This document shows, piece after piece, positions 5,874-13,758 of a stretch of DNA of 22,547 bases. Positions within the stretch are counted from its first letter, which is position 1. Every line of letters starts with the position of its first letter. This DNA comes from Deltaproteobacteria bacterium (GTDB lineage: Bacteria > Desulfobacterota > Desulfobaccia > Desulfobaccales > 0-14-0-80-60-11), in contig JAKAGH010000007.1 of assembly GCA_021817645.1 (NCBI GenBank), forward strand, positions 1-22,547, written 5' to 3'. The position numbers were made by a program, and so were the translations under genes. The notes beneath the pieces were generated by a model. That model was not told where the DNA came from. It worked only from the letters and a program-made list of their open reading frames with translations, and did not search any database.

Positions 5874-8180
5874 ATGCGGCGCTTTCCCTTTTTAGTCTCC
5901 CGGCATGCCTTGGCCGTGATCCTCGCGGTCAATGCCCTGCTTTTGGGAACCAGCATTTACCTGGGGGTCAAATCCGCCAACCAGATGCGGGAGATTGTCA
6001 AGGAGGACTTCAACCAGCAGCAATTGGTCCTGGCCCGGCATACCGCGGGCCTGCTGGAGCAGGACATCAATTTTCTGAAGCGGGAATTGAGCACCCTCAA
6101 TTTCTCTCCTTCCATCCAATACCTGGAGCCCCTCACTTGGGCCAACCGCATGCGGGCCACCCTTTCCAGCGTGCGGGAAGACGGGGTGGTGGAGATCCGC
6201 CGCCTCGACCCGCAAGGGACCCGGGCTTACCTGGTGGATTCCCGGGGCGTGGATCACATCATCACCGGCTCCTTCCAGAATGCGCCCTATTTTCAGTGGG
6301 CCCGCCAGCCGGAAAACAAAGGCAGCATATATGTAGGGCCCGTATCCACCCAGGTCCCCAACTACCTGGGCCGCCTAATCATGGTCATGGCCGAGCCCAC
6401 CTATGAAGAATCAGTGGATGAAGCCCACCCCCATCCCTCCGGGGCCCTTTCCGGAGTATTGCTCTTTTATATTGACACCCAATTTCTGGCGAACAAATTC
6501 ACCCGGCAAATCAAAAGCGGCAAGACCGGCTATGCCTGGATCATGGATAACCAGGGCACTTTTCTGAGCCATCCGGAGCGGGACTTTATCGGCAAAAATG
6601 CCTTTACCGTGCGCAAAGAACGCATGCCGGCCATCTCCTTCGATGAGATCAATGAAATCCAACGCGAAAAAATGCTCACCGGCCAGGAAGGTTGGGGGAC
6701 TTACATTTCCGGATGGCATGGGGGCATGGCCGGAGAGATCCAGAAACTCATCGCCTATGCCCCGGTGCGTCTGACCGAACCCGTTTATGTTAAGGACCGG
6801 AAAACCGTGCCTTCATGGTCGGTGGCAGTGGTGGCCCCGGCAGCCGAAGTGGAGGGAGTGGTGCATTCCCTGTACATGCGGCAATTTTTCCTGCAGGTGA
6901 TCATCGGCTTCTTCGTCCTTTCCGGCACCATCGTCATGCTGAATTTCCGTTTCGAGCGGCAGTTCTCCGCGTCCCTGGAGGAGGAAGTCAACCGCCAGAA
7001 AGAGAAGCTGCAGAAATCCGAGGCCCGCTATCAGGCCCTGGTCGAAAACGCGGCGGACCTCATTTACACCGTGGATGAAGGCGGCCGTATCCAGTCCCTG
7101 AACCTCTTTGCCGCCAATCTCTTCGCCCTGGCGCTGCCGCTCAAGCCCGGGGGGAAGGTCCAACCCCAGGAATTCCTGGGTCTGACCTTGTACGATATTT
7201 TTAACAGGAAATCCGCGGACTTCCACATGGAATGGCTTGAGGAAGTGAAAGAAACGGGCCGCACGTTCAGCAAGCGGCACCAGGTGGCTATCGGCGGCCA
7301 GGAGTTCTGGTTCTCCACCAGTATTGTGGGCCTGCGGGATAAGCTGGGGCAGCCCTTTGCCTATGAGATCATTTCCCGCAACATCACCAGCCGCAAAGCC
7401 ATTGAAGACCGCATGATCAACATGGAGAAACTGGCCTCCGTGGGGACACTGGCCGCGGGGGTGGCCCACGAAATCAATAACCCCATCGCCGTCATCCTGG
7501 GCTTTACGGAACATCTCCTGGAAAAGACCGGGGACCTGCCCGAAGTCAACGAGACCCTTAAAGTTATTGAGGAAGAGGGGATGAAATGCAAAAAAATCGT
7601 GGAAAATCTCCTCACCTTTGCCCGCAGTCCGGAGCGCATCGAAACCAGCGCCGAGATCAACGGCATCATGGAAAAGATGCTGAGCGTGGTCCGCAATACC
7701 TTGCTGACTAAGAAAATCAGCCTGGAAAGCCATCTGGCTCCCGACCTGCCCCGGGTCAAAGGCGACCCCCAGGAATTGCAGCAAGTGTTCATCAACCTGA
7801 TCAATAATGCCATGGATGCCATGAAAGGGGGCGGCGTGCTCCGCGTGGATGCCCGGCTGGCTCCGGACGGCAAACGGGTGGTCCTGGAATTCAGCGATAC
7901 CGGCAACGGCATTCCCCGGAAGAGCCAGGCCAAGATTTTCGATCCCTTTTTTACCACTAAGAAAGTGGGGGAAGGCACCGGCCTGGGCCTGTCCGTGAGT
8001 TATGGCATCATCAGTAAAACCGGGGGCAATATCCTCTTTACCAGTTACCCGGCAGAGGAATACCCCGAGAAACATGGCACTACTTTCACTGTTTATCTCC
8101 CCCTGGCCACGGACAAGGACGCGGCTGCGCCGGCCCCAGAAGGGGAGACTTCCATTCCTTTGCAAAACCTGACTTACTAA
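5874..8180 (+). CDS. Membrane sensor histidine kinase (Cache-PAS-HisKA-HATPase)
   Basis: This 768-residue kinase has a first transmembrane helix at about residues 10-32 (ALAVILAVNALLLGTSIYLG). A periplasmic double-Cache-like sensor region follows to about residue 335, with typical YVGPVS and SGKTGYAWIMDNQGTFLSHP segments. The second helix is at about 341-361, then a coiled coil and a PAS domain starting near 383 (ARYQALVENAADLIYTVDEG). The HisKA box is GVAHEINNP with phospho-acceptor His532. The ATPase has N box NLINNAMDAM, G1 DTGNGIP, FDPFFTTK and G2 GTGLGLSVSYGI, so it appears active. The ligand is unknown; Cache domains bind small extracellular molecules. The receiver gene is 22 bases downstream. 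The start has only a poor ribosome-binding site, but no better one is visible. Confidence 0.93.
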   Translation: MRRFPFLVSRHALAVILAVNALLLGTSIYLGVKSANQMREIVKEDFNQQQLVLARHTAGLLEQDINFLKRELSTLNFSPSIQYLEPLTWANRMRATLSSVREDGVVEIRRLDPQGTRAYLVDSRGVDHIITGSFQNAPYFQWARQPENKGSIYVGPVSTQVPNYLGRLIMVMAEPTYEESVDEAHPHPSGALSGVLLFYIDTQFLANKFTRQIKSGKTGYAWIMDNQGTFLSHPERDFIGKNAFTVRKERMPAISFDEINEIQREKMLTGQEGWGTYISGWHGGMAGEIQKLIAYAPVRLTEPVYVKDRKTVPSWSVAVVAPAAEVEGVVHSLYMRQFFLQVIIGFFVLSGTIVMLNFRFERQFSASLEEEVNRQKEKLQKSEARYQALVENAADLIYTVDEGGRIQSLNLFAANLFALALPLKPGGKVQPQEFLGLTLYDIFNRKSADFHMEWLEEVKETGRTFSKRHQVAIGGQEFWFSTSIVGLRDKLGQPFAYEIISRNITSRKAIEDRMINMEKLASVGTLAAGVAHEINNPIAVILGFTEHLLEKTGDLPEVNETLKVIEEEGMKCKKIVENLLTFARSPERIETSAEINGIMEKMLSVVRNTLLTKKISLESHLAPDLPRVKGDPQELQQVFINLINNAMDAMKGGGVLRVDARLAPDGKRVVLEFSDTGNGIPRKSQAKIFDPFFTTKKVGEGTGLGLSVSYGIISKTGGNILFTSYPAEEYPEKHGTTFTVYLPLATDKDAAAPAPEGETSIPLQNLTY

Positions 8181-8202
8181 GAACCGAGGCCAGGAGGAGA
8201 CG

Positions 8203-8607
8203 ATGGCGGAGCAGATACTAGTGGTGGATGATGAGCCCAATATGCTCAGATTGTTGCGCACCATCCTCATGGATAAGACCGGCTATGAGGTGATGACCAC
8301 CAACAATCCTCTGGAGGTGAGCAAGCTGCTCCAGGAGAAGTCCTTTGACGTAGTGGTGACCGATCTCAAAATGCCCCTGGTGGATGGCATGGACCTGATC
8401 GATATCATTAAAAAGGTTGATGACAAATTACCCATCATCATCATCACCGCCTACGGGACCCTGGAGACCGCGGAAGAGGCCGTGCAAAAAGGGGCTTATG
8501 ACTTCATCACCAAGCCTTTCCGCAAAGAAACCATCCTCATCACCATCAGGCGGGCCCTGGAATGGCAAAGGATGCAAAAAGAACTGGCCGAGTTGAAGAA
8601 GCAGTGA
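8203..8607 (+). CDS. Stand-alone response-regulator receiver domain
   Basis: This 134-residue CheY-like protein is a receiver with a short charged C-terminal helix and no output domain. Acidic pocket residues are Asp9 and Asp10 (ILVVDDEP), the phospho-acceptor is Asp54 (VVVTDLKMP), the switch Thr is in IIITAYGT and the conserved Lys is in FITKPF. A strong AGGAGG precedes the ATG. It is 22 bases after the Cache-PAS kinase and is surely its partner in cis. Without an output domain it must act by protein contact or phosphorelay. The dikinase-like protein starting 207 bases downstream on the same strand is one candidate target, by position only. Confidence 0.93.
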   Translation: MAEQILVVDDEPNMLRLLRTILMDKTGYEVMTTNNPLEVSKLLQEKSFDVVVTDLKMPLVDGMDLIDIIKKVDDKLPIIIITAYGTLETAEEAVQKGAYDFITKPFRKETILITIRRALEWQRMQKELAELKKQ

Positions 8608-8692
8608 GTAGTGATCGGTGAGCAGTGGCCGCCGGTCGTTTGCAGAGATTAGAGGTTATTACCGGGTCACAGTAGACGGCTTATTATTAAAG

Positions 8693-8752
8693 GTGTCATT
8701 CTGAAAGGAGCGCAGCTTCGTTACGAATCTCTCTTCGTTGCCCTCATAATGA
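8693..8752. repeat. Decayed copy of the CATTCTGA-type dispersed repeat
   Basis: TGTCATTCTGAAAGGAGCG followed by ACGAATCTCTCTTCG and CCTCATAATGAA resembles the core of the element at 404-550, without its perfect outer 19-bp ends and with several mismatches. It sits in the 207-base gap between the receiver gene and dikinase paralogue 2. Confidence 0.5.
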
Positions 8753-8775
8753 ATTATAAACCGGTTTTTTTCATA

Positions 8776-8813
8776 ACTGACCAGTGGCCACTGGCCACTG
8801 ACCACTGACCACT
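8776..8813. repeat. Short tandem/palindromic repeats of TGACCACTGGCCAC type
   Basis: Units ACTGACC, CACTGGCC and CTGACCA run up to two bases before the dikinase start codon. They replace any recognisable ribosome-binding site there. The array resembles the one at 650-683 beside the other dikinase gene. Confidence 0.55.
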
Positions 8814-8814
8814 T

Positions 8815-11376
8815 ATGGTTTTCAGGTTCCTACGCCGTTTCCTGAAGGAAGAAGTAGACGAACAGACCCGGCTGCGCCTGAAATTCGACCATTTCCGCCA
8901 CCTGTTAGAAAACAACACCCTGGCCCTGGAGACTATGGCGGACATGGAGGAAAAGCTCTCCGGGGATTATCTCTTTGACCGCGCCTACCTCCAGACCCAG
9001 GTGGAGCGATTGGGGGGAAGCATCTCCCACATCGTCACCGAACTCAATCTCCTGACCGAAAACCGCTACCCGGAATTGCGGGCCATCTCCCAGCAGCTCC
9101 AGGAAGAAATCCTCCGGGAGCTTACCGCCAACCCGGACATCCCCGCCACCGCGTATGTGCTCCCCCTTTCCGCCTTGACTGCAGAGACGGCCCTGAGTGT
9201 CGGGGCCAAAATGGCCAACCTGGGGGAAATGGGCAACCGGCTGCACCTCCAGGTGCCGGAGGGATTTGCCATTACCGCCGCGGCTTACCAGCGCTTCCTG
9301 AAGGCTTCCGGCCTGGATGAAGAATTGGCGAAGCACCTGGCCCAGGCCCCCATTGACGACCTGGAGAGCCTGGAGGCCATCAGCCGGGAAATCCAGACCC
9401 TGGTGCGCACGGCCCCGCTGCCGCCGGACCTGGAGGAGGCCCTGCTGGCAGCCGGGAAACCCTTCCTGGGCCGGCCCCTGGCGGTGCGTTCCAGCGCGGT
9501 GGGGGAGGATACGGATTTTTCCTTTGCCGGCCAGTTTGCCACCCTGCTCAATGTGGACGCGGCGCAACTGCCCGCGCATTACCGGGAAATCGTGGCCAGC
9601 AAATTTACCTCCAGGGCCATCTTTTACTGGAAATACCAGCAATTTTCCGCGAGCGAACTGCCCATGGCCGTGGGCTGCCTGGCCATGGTTCCGGCCCGGG
9701 CCAGCGGCGTGATGTTCTCCCTTGACCCCCACGAGACGGGGAGCCATACCATTCTTATCAGCGCGGTTTGGGGCCTGGGGAAATACGCGGTGGACGGCGC
9801 CATCACCCCCGACCTCTACCGGGTGTCCCGGGCGCCGGACCTGGAGGTGACGGAACAGCGAGTGGCGGCAAAACCCGTAGCTCTGGTCTGCCGGCCGGAA
9901 GGCGGCACCGCGGAGGTGGCCCTGGACCCGGAGCAGGCCCGGTCCCCTTGCTTGAACCCGGAGCAGATCCAAGACCTGGCGGCCATTGGCCTGAAACTGG
10001 AAAAACACTTCGGCCACCCCCAGGATATTGAGTGGGCTCTGGATGACTCGGGCCGCATTTTTCTGCTCCAATCCCGGCCCTTGAGGGTCACCGTCCCCAG
10101 TTTTGCCGCGGAGGAACGGGAAAGCACCTGGGAGCCGGTGCCTCCCTTGCTCCGCTACGGCGTCCGGGCCGTGGGGGGCGCGGCTGCCGGCCGGGTCTTT
10201 CAGTTCCACCGGGATGAAGACGTGGCCAGCATCCCCCCGGGAGCGGTGGTGGTGGTGCGGCAGCCCGCGGCCAAACTGGTCCTGGTCATGGACCGCATTG
10301 CCGCCATTCTTACGGAGGTGGGCAGTCCCACGGACCATATGTCCATCCTGGCCCGGGAATTTCGGGTGCCCACCCTGGTGGATGTGGGCGGGGCCACCAA
10401 GGTGCTTCATCCCGGGCAGATTGTCACCGTGGACGCGGATGCGGCCCGGGTCTATCCCGGCGTGATCCCGGAACTCCTGCAAGGCCGCACCCCGTCGGAT
10501 CTAGACATACAGCGGGTGCCCGTTTTCCAAAAGCTGCGCCGTATCCTGAAAAAGGCCACCCCCTTGAGTCTGTTGGATCCGGAGAGCCCGGAATTCCAGG
10601 CCGGCCGTTGCCGCACCCTCCATGACATCACCCGCTTCGCCCATGAAAAGGCGATGGACGCCATGTTCGCCCTGGACGTGGACCAGGCTCTAGAGCCCCG
10701 GTCCTGCTCCCGGTTGCAAACCGATCTTCCTCTCAATCTCTTCATTCTGGATCTTGGCGGCGGCTTGCGGGTTAAAGGCCAGACCTGGGTCAAAGAAGAG
10801 GATATCCTCTCCCGGCCTTTCCGGGCCCTGCTCCGGGGTTTCCATCACCCCCGGGTCACCTGGGCCGGCCAGGTGGCACCGGACTTGAAAGGCTTTATCT
10901 CGGTGTTCGCCAATACCATGTACGACATGGGCAAGTCGGAAAAGGGCCTGGGCGGCAAGAGCTTCGCGGTCATCACCGAAAATTACCTTAATTTCAACTC
11001 CCGGCTGGGCTACCACTTCGCCATTCTGGACGCCTATATCTCGGAAGAGAAAAACGACAACTACATCAGCTATCAGTTCAAAGGCGGGGCTGCGGGGGTG
11101 GAGCGCCGGGAGCGCCGGGCCCGGCTGCTCGGCGACATCCTGGACTACCTGGGGTTTAAGGTGCAGGTGACGGGGGATATGGTGCAGGGCCGGATGGTCA
11201 AATACTCCCTCCTGGAAACGGAGCAGACCCTGGAACTGGCCGGACTGCTGTCCGCGTTCGCCCGGCAGCTGGACCTGGCCCTCTCCAGCGACGCCGTTGT
11301 GGACCGCTGCTTCCAGGCCTTCAAAGAAGAGGACTACAACCTGAGCTTCCTCCGTCCCCAGGAGAGTGTTACTTAG
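8815..11376 (+). CDS. PEP synthase/PPDK-like protein with unfamiliar C-terminal domain (paralogue 2)
   Basis: This 853-residue protein is collinear with the product of 681-3263 along its whole length. It has a basic start MVFRFLRRFLKEE, a helical N-terminal region, and an ATP-grasp domain (VRSSAVGEDTDFSFAGQ, RASGVMFSLDPHETG, DIEWALDDSGRIFLLQSRP). The phosphohistidine domain has EVGSPTDHMSILAREF, with His508 as the expected phospho-acceptor. The C-terminal domain repeats the paralogue motifs: CRTLHDITRFAHEKA, LPLNLFILDLGGGL, SRPFRALLRGFHHP, NSRLGYHFA and FKGGAA. The PEP/pyruvate barrel of true PEP synthase was not seen. No Shine-Dalgarno sequence precedes the ATG, which abuts a repeat array, but agreement with the paralogue N-terminus supports this start. 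It lies downstream of a kinase-receiver pair. Confidence 0.85.
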   Translation: MVFRFLRRFLKEEVDEQTRLRLKFDHFRHLLENNTLALETMADMEEKLSGDYLFDRAYLQTQVERLGGSISHIVTELNLLTENRYPELRAISQQLQEEILRELTANPDIPATAYVLPLSALTAETALSVGAKMANLGEMGNRLHLQVPEGFAITAAAYQRFLKASGLDEELAKHLAQAPIDDLESLEAISREIQTLVRTAPLPPDLEEALLAAGKPFLGRPLAVRSSAVGEDTDFSFAGQFATLLNVDAAQLPAHYREIVASKFTSRAIFYWKYQQFSASELPMAVGCLAMVPARASGVMFSLDPHETGSHTILISAVWGLGKYAVDGAITPDLYRVSRAPDLEVTEQRVAAKPVALVCRPEGGTAEVALDPEQARSPCLNPEQIQDLAAIGLKLEKHFGHPQDIEWALDDSGRIFLLQSRPLRVTVPSFAAEERESTWEPVPPLLRYGVRAVGGAAAGRVFQFHRDEDVASIPPGAVVVVRQPAAKLVLVMDRIAAILTEVGSPTDHMSILAREFRVPTLVDVGGATKVLHPGQIVTVDADAARVYPGVIPELLQGRTPSDLDIQRVPVFQKLRRILKKATPLSLLDPESPEFQAGRCRTLHDITRFAHEKAMDAMFALDVDQALEPRSCSRLQTDLPLNLFILDLGGGLRVKGQTWVKEEDILSRPFRALLRGFHHPRVTWAGQVAPDLKGFISVFANTMYDMGKSEKGLGGKSFAVITENYLNFNSRLGYHFAILDAYISEEKNDNYISYQFKGGAAGVERRERRARLLGDILDYLGFKVQVTGDMVQGRMVKYSLLETEQTLELAGLLSAFARQLDLALSSDAVVDRCFQAFKEEDYNLSFLRPQESVT

Positions 11377-11490
11377 AAGAAATATCGTGGAACTGGGAAC
11401 CCTGGCTTTCAGCCTGTATCAATTAATACCAAGCTCGCTTCAATATGAATTTGTTTTGCTAAGCCCTGCCAAGGTTCATTTTGACCTAAC

Positions 11491-11994
11491 TTACTCCATT
11501 AATAAAATCTGGGCGCCTGTGGCTGCGGCCAAAACGGGCTTCGGGCCGACAAGCGTCAGCGTGCCGGTGTCATAAGAGTGACCATAACCAACCGTGTTGG
11601 GGCTAACGGCCGGGTTAAGGTACCAGGTAGTAAGAATCCACATAGTGCCGTTAAAGGTGGATTGATCGATGTTTATCTGCAAGGTATTGGCGTTATGATA
11701 TACGCCCTTATCGTTCGTCTCCACCTGGGTCGCCACCGCGGAGAACATCAAAGTGGTTCCCACCAAGGCTCCGCCCCCGGAAAAAATAACCGTCCCGTTG
11801 GGTGTAACCGCTTGCCCCTGCACTTCATAATAGGACCCGCCGGCCTTGCTGATGCCTGCCTTAATGGTGCCGCCGCCTGAATAGGTCCAGGTAACCTCCC
11901 CCAGATATTGCGAGGCTTCAAGGCTGGAAACCCCGGATACCATAATCATGAATACCGCCGCTACCATGAAGACCGAAAACGATTTTGCTTTCAT
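11491..11994 (-). CDS. Small secreted protein, paralogous family member A
   Basis: This 167-residue protein has a signal peptide (MKAKSFSVFMVAAVFMIMVS, continuing GVSSLEA). The mature part is rich in Gly, Thr and aromatic residues, suggesting a beta-sheet fold. It shares a series of motifs with two other proteins in the window (12161-12682 and 18526-19050): YLGEVTW near the mature start, GGSYYEVQG, GGGALVGTTLMF, INIDQSTFNGT, YDTGTLTLVGPKP and a C-terminal ILLME. I do not recognise the family. A strong GGAGGAGG lies five bases before the ATG at 11992-11994. It probably acts in the periplasm or outside the cell. The last bases overlap no other gene; dikinase paralogue 2 converges from the left with a 114-base gap. 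Confidence 0.8.
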   Translation of the reverse strand: MKAKSFSVFMVAAVFMIMVSGVSSLEASQYLGEVTWTYSGGGTIKAGISKAGGSYYEVQGQAVTPNGTVIFSGGGALVGTTLMFSAVATQVETNDKGVYHNANTLQINIDQSTFNGTMWILTTWYLNPAVSPNTVGYGHSYDTGTLTLVGPKPVLAAATGAQILLME

Positions 11995-12076
11995 AACCGC
12001 CTCCTCCCCCTTTGCTGGCTCTCATGTAATTAAAGCTCTTCAAACACGGCTCACCGCCCAGACTCGCCCGCGTGTA

Positions 12077-12111
12077 CCAATAAAAGAAGGGCGATCCCTG
12101 GGATCGCCCTT
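12077..12111 (-). terminator. Intrinsic terminator for secreted protein B
   Basis: A perfect 12-bp stem, AAGGGCGATCCC (12087-12098) with GGGATCGCCCTT (12100-12111), is followed on the minus strand by TCTTTTATT. It lies about 50 bases after the stop of the gene at 12161-12682 and before the start of the gene at 11994, so the two secreted paralogues are probably separate transcripts. Confidence 0.8.
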
Positions 12112-12160
12112 GGTGTTAAACAACCGGAAAGCCGAATAGCGAAGCCACCAGCCGCATCCT

Positions 12161-12682
12161 CTAGTCTTGCAGTAGCATTTGCTGCGGGGCCATGTTCGCA
12201 GACAAAGGAATGGGCGACCCGGAAAGGGTCAGAGTGCCGGCGGTATATCTTTGATCAAAGACCCTCGTACTTGATTTCGTATCGAAGTCGTGGCCTATAT
12301 CGTAAAAGGTGCCGATCTGGCTGTTTTTATCAATTTCAACGTGCATCACCCCACCGTCCCGCCAGGTGTCGGTGTGCCGTTGGGACTCGCTCAGGGTGAA
12401 AACCAGGGTGTTCCCGACCAGGACTCCCGATCCGGTCATAATAAAAGGTCCATCGGTGCCCACGGTGACGTAGCCCTGGAAGAGATAGAATTCATCGCCA
12501 ACCTTGCTGACCCCGCCCGTAACGGTGAAGGTGGCGCCTATTTTATTGGGTTTGGTGTCGTCAGTGATGGTCGCGGTCCAGGTGGTCTTCCCCAGATAAT
12601 TGACAAAGCCGGCCCGGGCATTGGCAATGCTCAGCCCCAGGATAAGAGCGGTTAGCGCCAGTAAAGAAATTGTCCTTTTCAT
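12161..12682 (-). CDS. Small secreted protein, paralogous family member B
   Basis: This 173-residue protein has the signal peptide MKRTISLLALTALILGLSIA ending near ARA. Mature motifs match the other two paralogues: NYLGKTTW, GDEFYLFQG, GSGVLVGNTLVFTL, VEIDKNSQIGTF, YTAGTLTLSGSPIP and the C-terminal MLLQD. The start at 12682 is preferred over an upstream in-frame ATG, because it has an AAGGGG site eight bases away and begins directly with a signal peptide; the upstream extension would add 15 polar residues. A good promoter candidate and an inverted repeat lie upstream, and an intrinsic terminator lies downstream, so it is likely monocistronic. Its function is unknown. Confidence 0.8.
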   Translation of the reverse strand: MKRTISLLALTALILGLSIANARAGFVNYLGKTTWTATITDDTKPNKIGATFTVTGGVSKVGDEFYLFQGYVTVGTDGPFIMTGSGVLVGNTLVFTLSESQRHTDTWRDGGVMHVEIDKNSQIGTFYDIGHDFDTKSSTRVFDQRYTAGTLTLSGSPIPLSANMAPQQMLLQD

Positions 12683-12781
12683 GCATTTACCCCTTTGCTG
12701 ATTCTTCTTCAATTTATTCCCCACCAAGCCGGACGGTCCCCGTCCTTAACCGGAACGGCTGCTACCTTGCCAGGTGGTACC

Positions 12782-12810
12782 ATCATAGCAGATTGACTCA
12801 TTTATGTTAA
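12782..12810 (-). promoter_or_regulatory. Sigma-70-type promoter for secreted protein B
   Basis: On the minus strand TTAACA (12805-12810) and TATGAT (12782-12787) each match the -35 and -10 consensus at 5 of 6 positions and are exactly 17 bases apart. The leader to the start codon at 12682 is about 95 bases and contains a GACGG ... CCGTC hairpin. Confidence 0.6.
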
Positions 12811-12850
12811 CTTTAAATTATAGAAGATGTTTTAGGTAAACATAAATGAG
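12797..12850. promoter_or_regulatory. 12-bp inverted repeat overlapping the -35 element, possible operator
   Basis: CTCATTTATGTT (12797-12808) and AACATAAATGAG (12839-12850) are perfect reverse complements separated by 30 AT-rich bases. The left arm overlaps the -35 hexamer of the promoter for secreted protein B. The arrangement, with two distant half-sites in AT-rich DNA, would suit a dimeric or looping regulator. It is not a terminator, because no U-tract follows in either direction. Confidence 0.4.
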
Positions 12851-12915
12851 GGCAGCGGGAAAGGTAGGGATGAGAAAAAGCGGAGTTGAAAGGGCTTTCG
12901 ATCTCTAGTTCGGTT

Positions 12916-13758
12916 CTACCCCTTGACCACCAACACCGGGCAAGGGGCGTGGCCGATGACCCTTTCGGTAACGCTGCCCATCAGGAGCCTTTTTAGGCCG
13001 GTGCGGCCGTGGGAGCCCATAACAATCAGGTTGGACTTTTCCCTTTGGGCCAGATCGACGATAGCCTTATAAGGCGTGTCCTCCAGAACCAGGGCGGTGG
13101 CGGGAACTTCCCGGGTCTGGGCCCGGGCCGCGATTGCGTCCACATAATTCTGCAACAGATCCCGCCAGGCTGCGGCTTCCGGCGGTTCTGCAAAAATTGG
13201 CGGCGCGAACTCCATTACCGCCGCCACCTGTAGTTCGCCGCCATAGTCCCGGGCCAGGTCCAGGGCCCGGGCCACCGCGGCTTCACTGGCAGGAGACGCG
13301 TCGGTGGCCAGGAGAATTTTCTGCCAACCCACTTCGGCCTGTGGCGGCACCACCAGGACGTCCCTCTGCGTATAGCCGATCACCCGCCGGGTGACTTTAC
13401 CCAGGAGGGCCCGCTCGATGAAGCTGTGGCCCTTGGCCCCCATGACAATGAGGTCCCGGTTGCCGCTCTCGGCCAGATCAACGATGCGCTCATAAGGTTC
13501 CCCGGCCATGCAGGCCGTCTGGATCAAAGCCCCGGCCGCGTCCGCCAGCTCCTGAGCGGTCTCCAGCGCCGTATTGCAAGGCTCCGTCATCAATGCCTGG
13601 GGTTGGGGCGCACCCACCAGCCGCAGGTCGCCTTCATAAAAAGGGGCCACCGTGACCACGGTGACCCAGGAGCCGGTCAGTTTGAAGGATTCCTGGAGGG
13701 CGTGGAGGCTCGTTTCCGAGCCGTCCACGGCCACCAGGATGCGGTTATATTTAGCCAT
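12916..13758 (-). CDS. Tandem universal stress protein (two UspA domains)
   Basis: This 280-residue protein contains two Usp domains. Domain 1 starts YNRILVAVDGSETSLHALQE and has GAKGHSFIERALLGKVT, in which the final Ser/Thr of the ATP-binding pattern is Lys. Domain 2 starts WQKILLATDASPASEAAVAR and has the canonical GSHGRTGLKRLLMGSVTERV. ATP binding is therefore more likely in domain 2 only. The ATG overlaps the end of the TauE gene by 8 bases (ATGGCTAA), which indicates translational coupling. It is the last gene of the second TauE cassette. Role by family: a cytoplasmic nucleotide-binding stress or regulatory protein. Coupling to the permease is inferred from the overlap. Confidence 0.93.
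   Translation of the reverse strand: MAKYNRILVAVDGSETSLHALQESFKLTGSWVTVVTVAPFYEGDLRLVGAPQPQALMTEPCNTALETAQELADAAGALIQTACMAGEPYERIVDLAESGNRDLIVMGAKGHSFIERALLGKVTRRVIGYTQRDVLVVPPQAEVGWQKILLATDASPASEAAVARALDLARDYGGELQVAAVMEFAPPIFAEPPEAAAWRDLLQNYVDAIAARAQTREVPATALVLEDTPYKAIVDLAQREKSNLIVMGSHGRTGLKRLLMGSVTERVIGHAPCPVLVVKG

Noticed and set aside
6813..8270. A 485-codon minus-strand open frame opposite the histidine kinase
   Set aside because: It overlaps a fully supported kinase on the other strand and its translation has no recognisable motif.
8905..10482. A 525-codon minus-strand open frame opposite dikinase 2
   Set aside because: It is a codon-bias shadow, with composition rich in Gly, His, Gln and Arg and no family features.
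11366..11575. A 69-codon plus-strand open frame after dikinase 2
   Set aside because: It overlaps the end of dikinase 2 and the C-terminal codons of secreted protein A, and shows no family features.
12683..12780. The leader of secreted protein B as a cyclic-di-GMP riboswitch (it has GGTAGCAGCC and a GACGG/CCGTC hairpin)
   Set aside because: The conserved GEMM core (GGGACGCAAAGCC type) was not found, so the resemblance is superficial.
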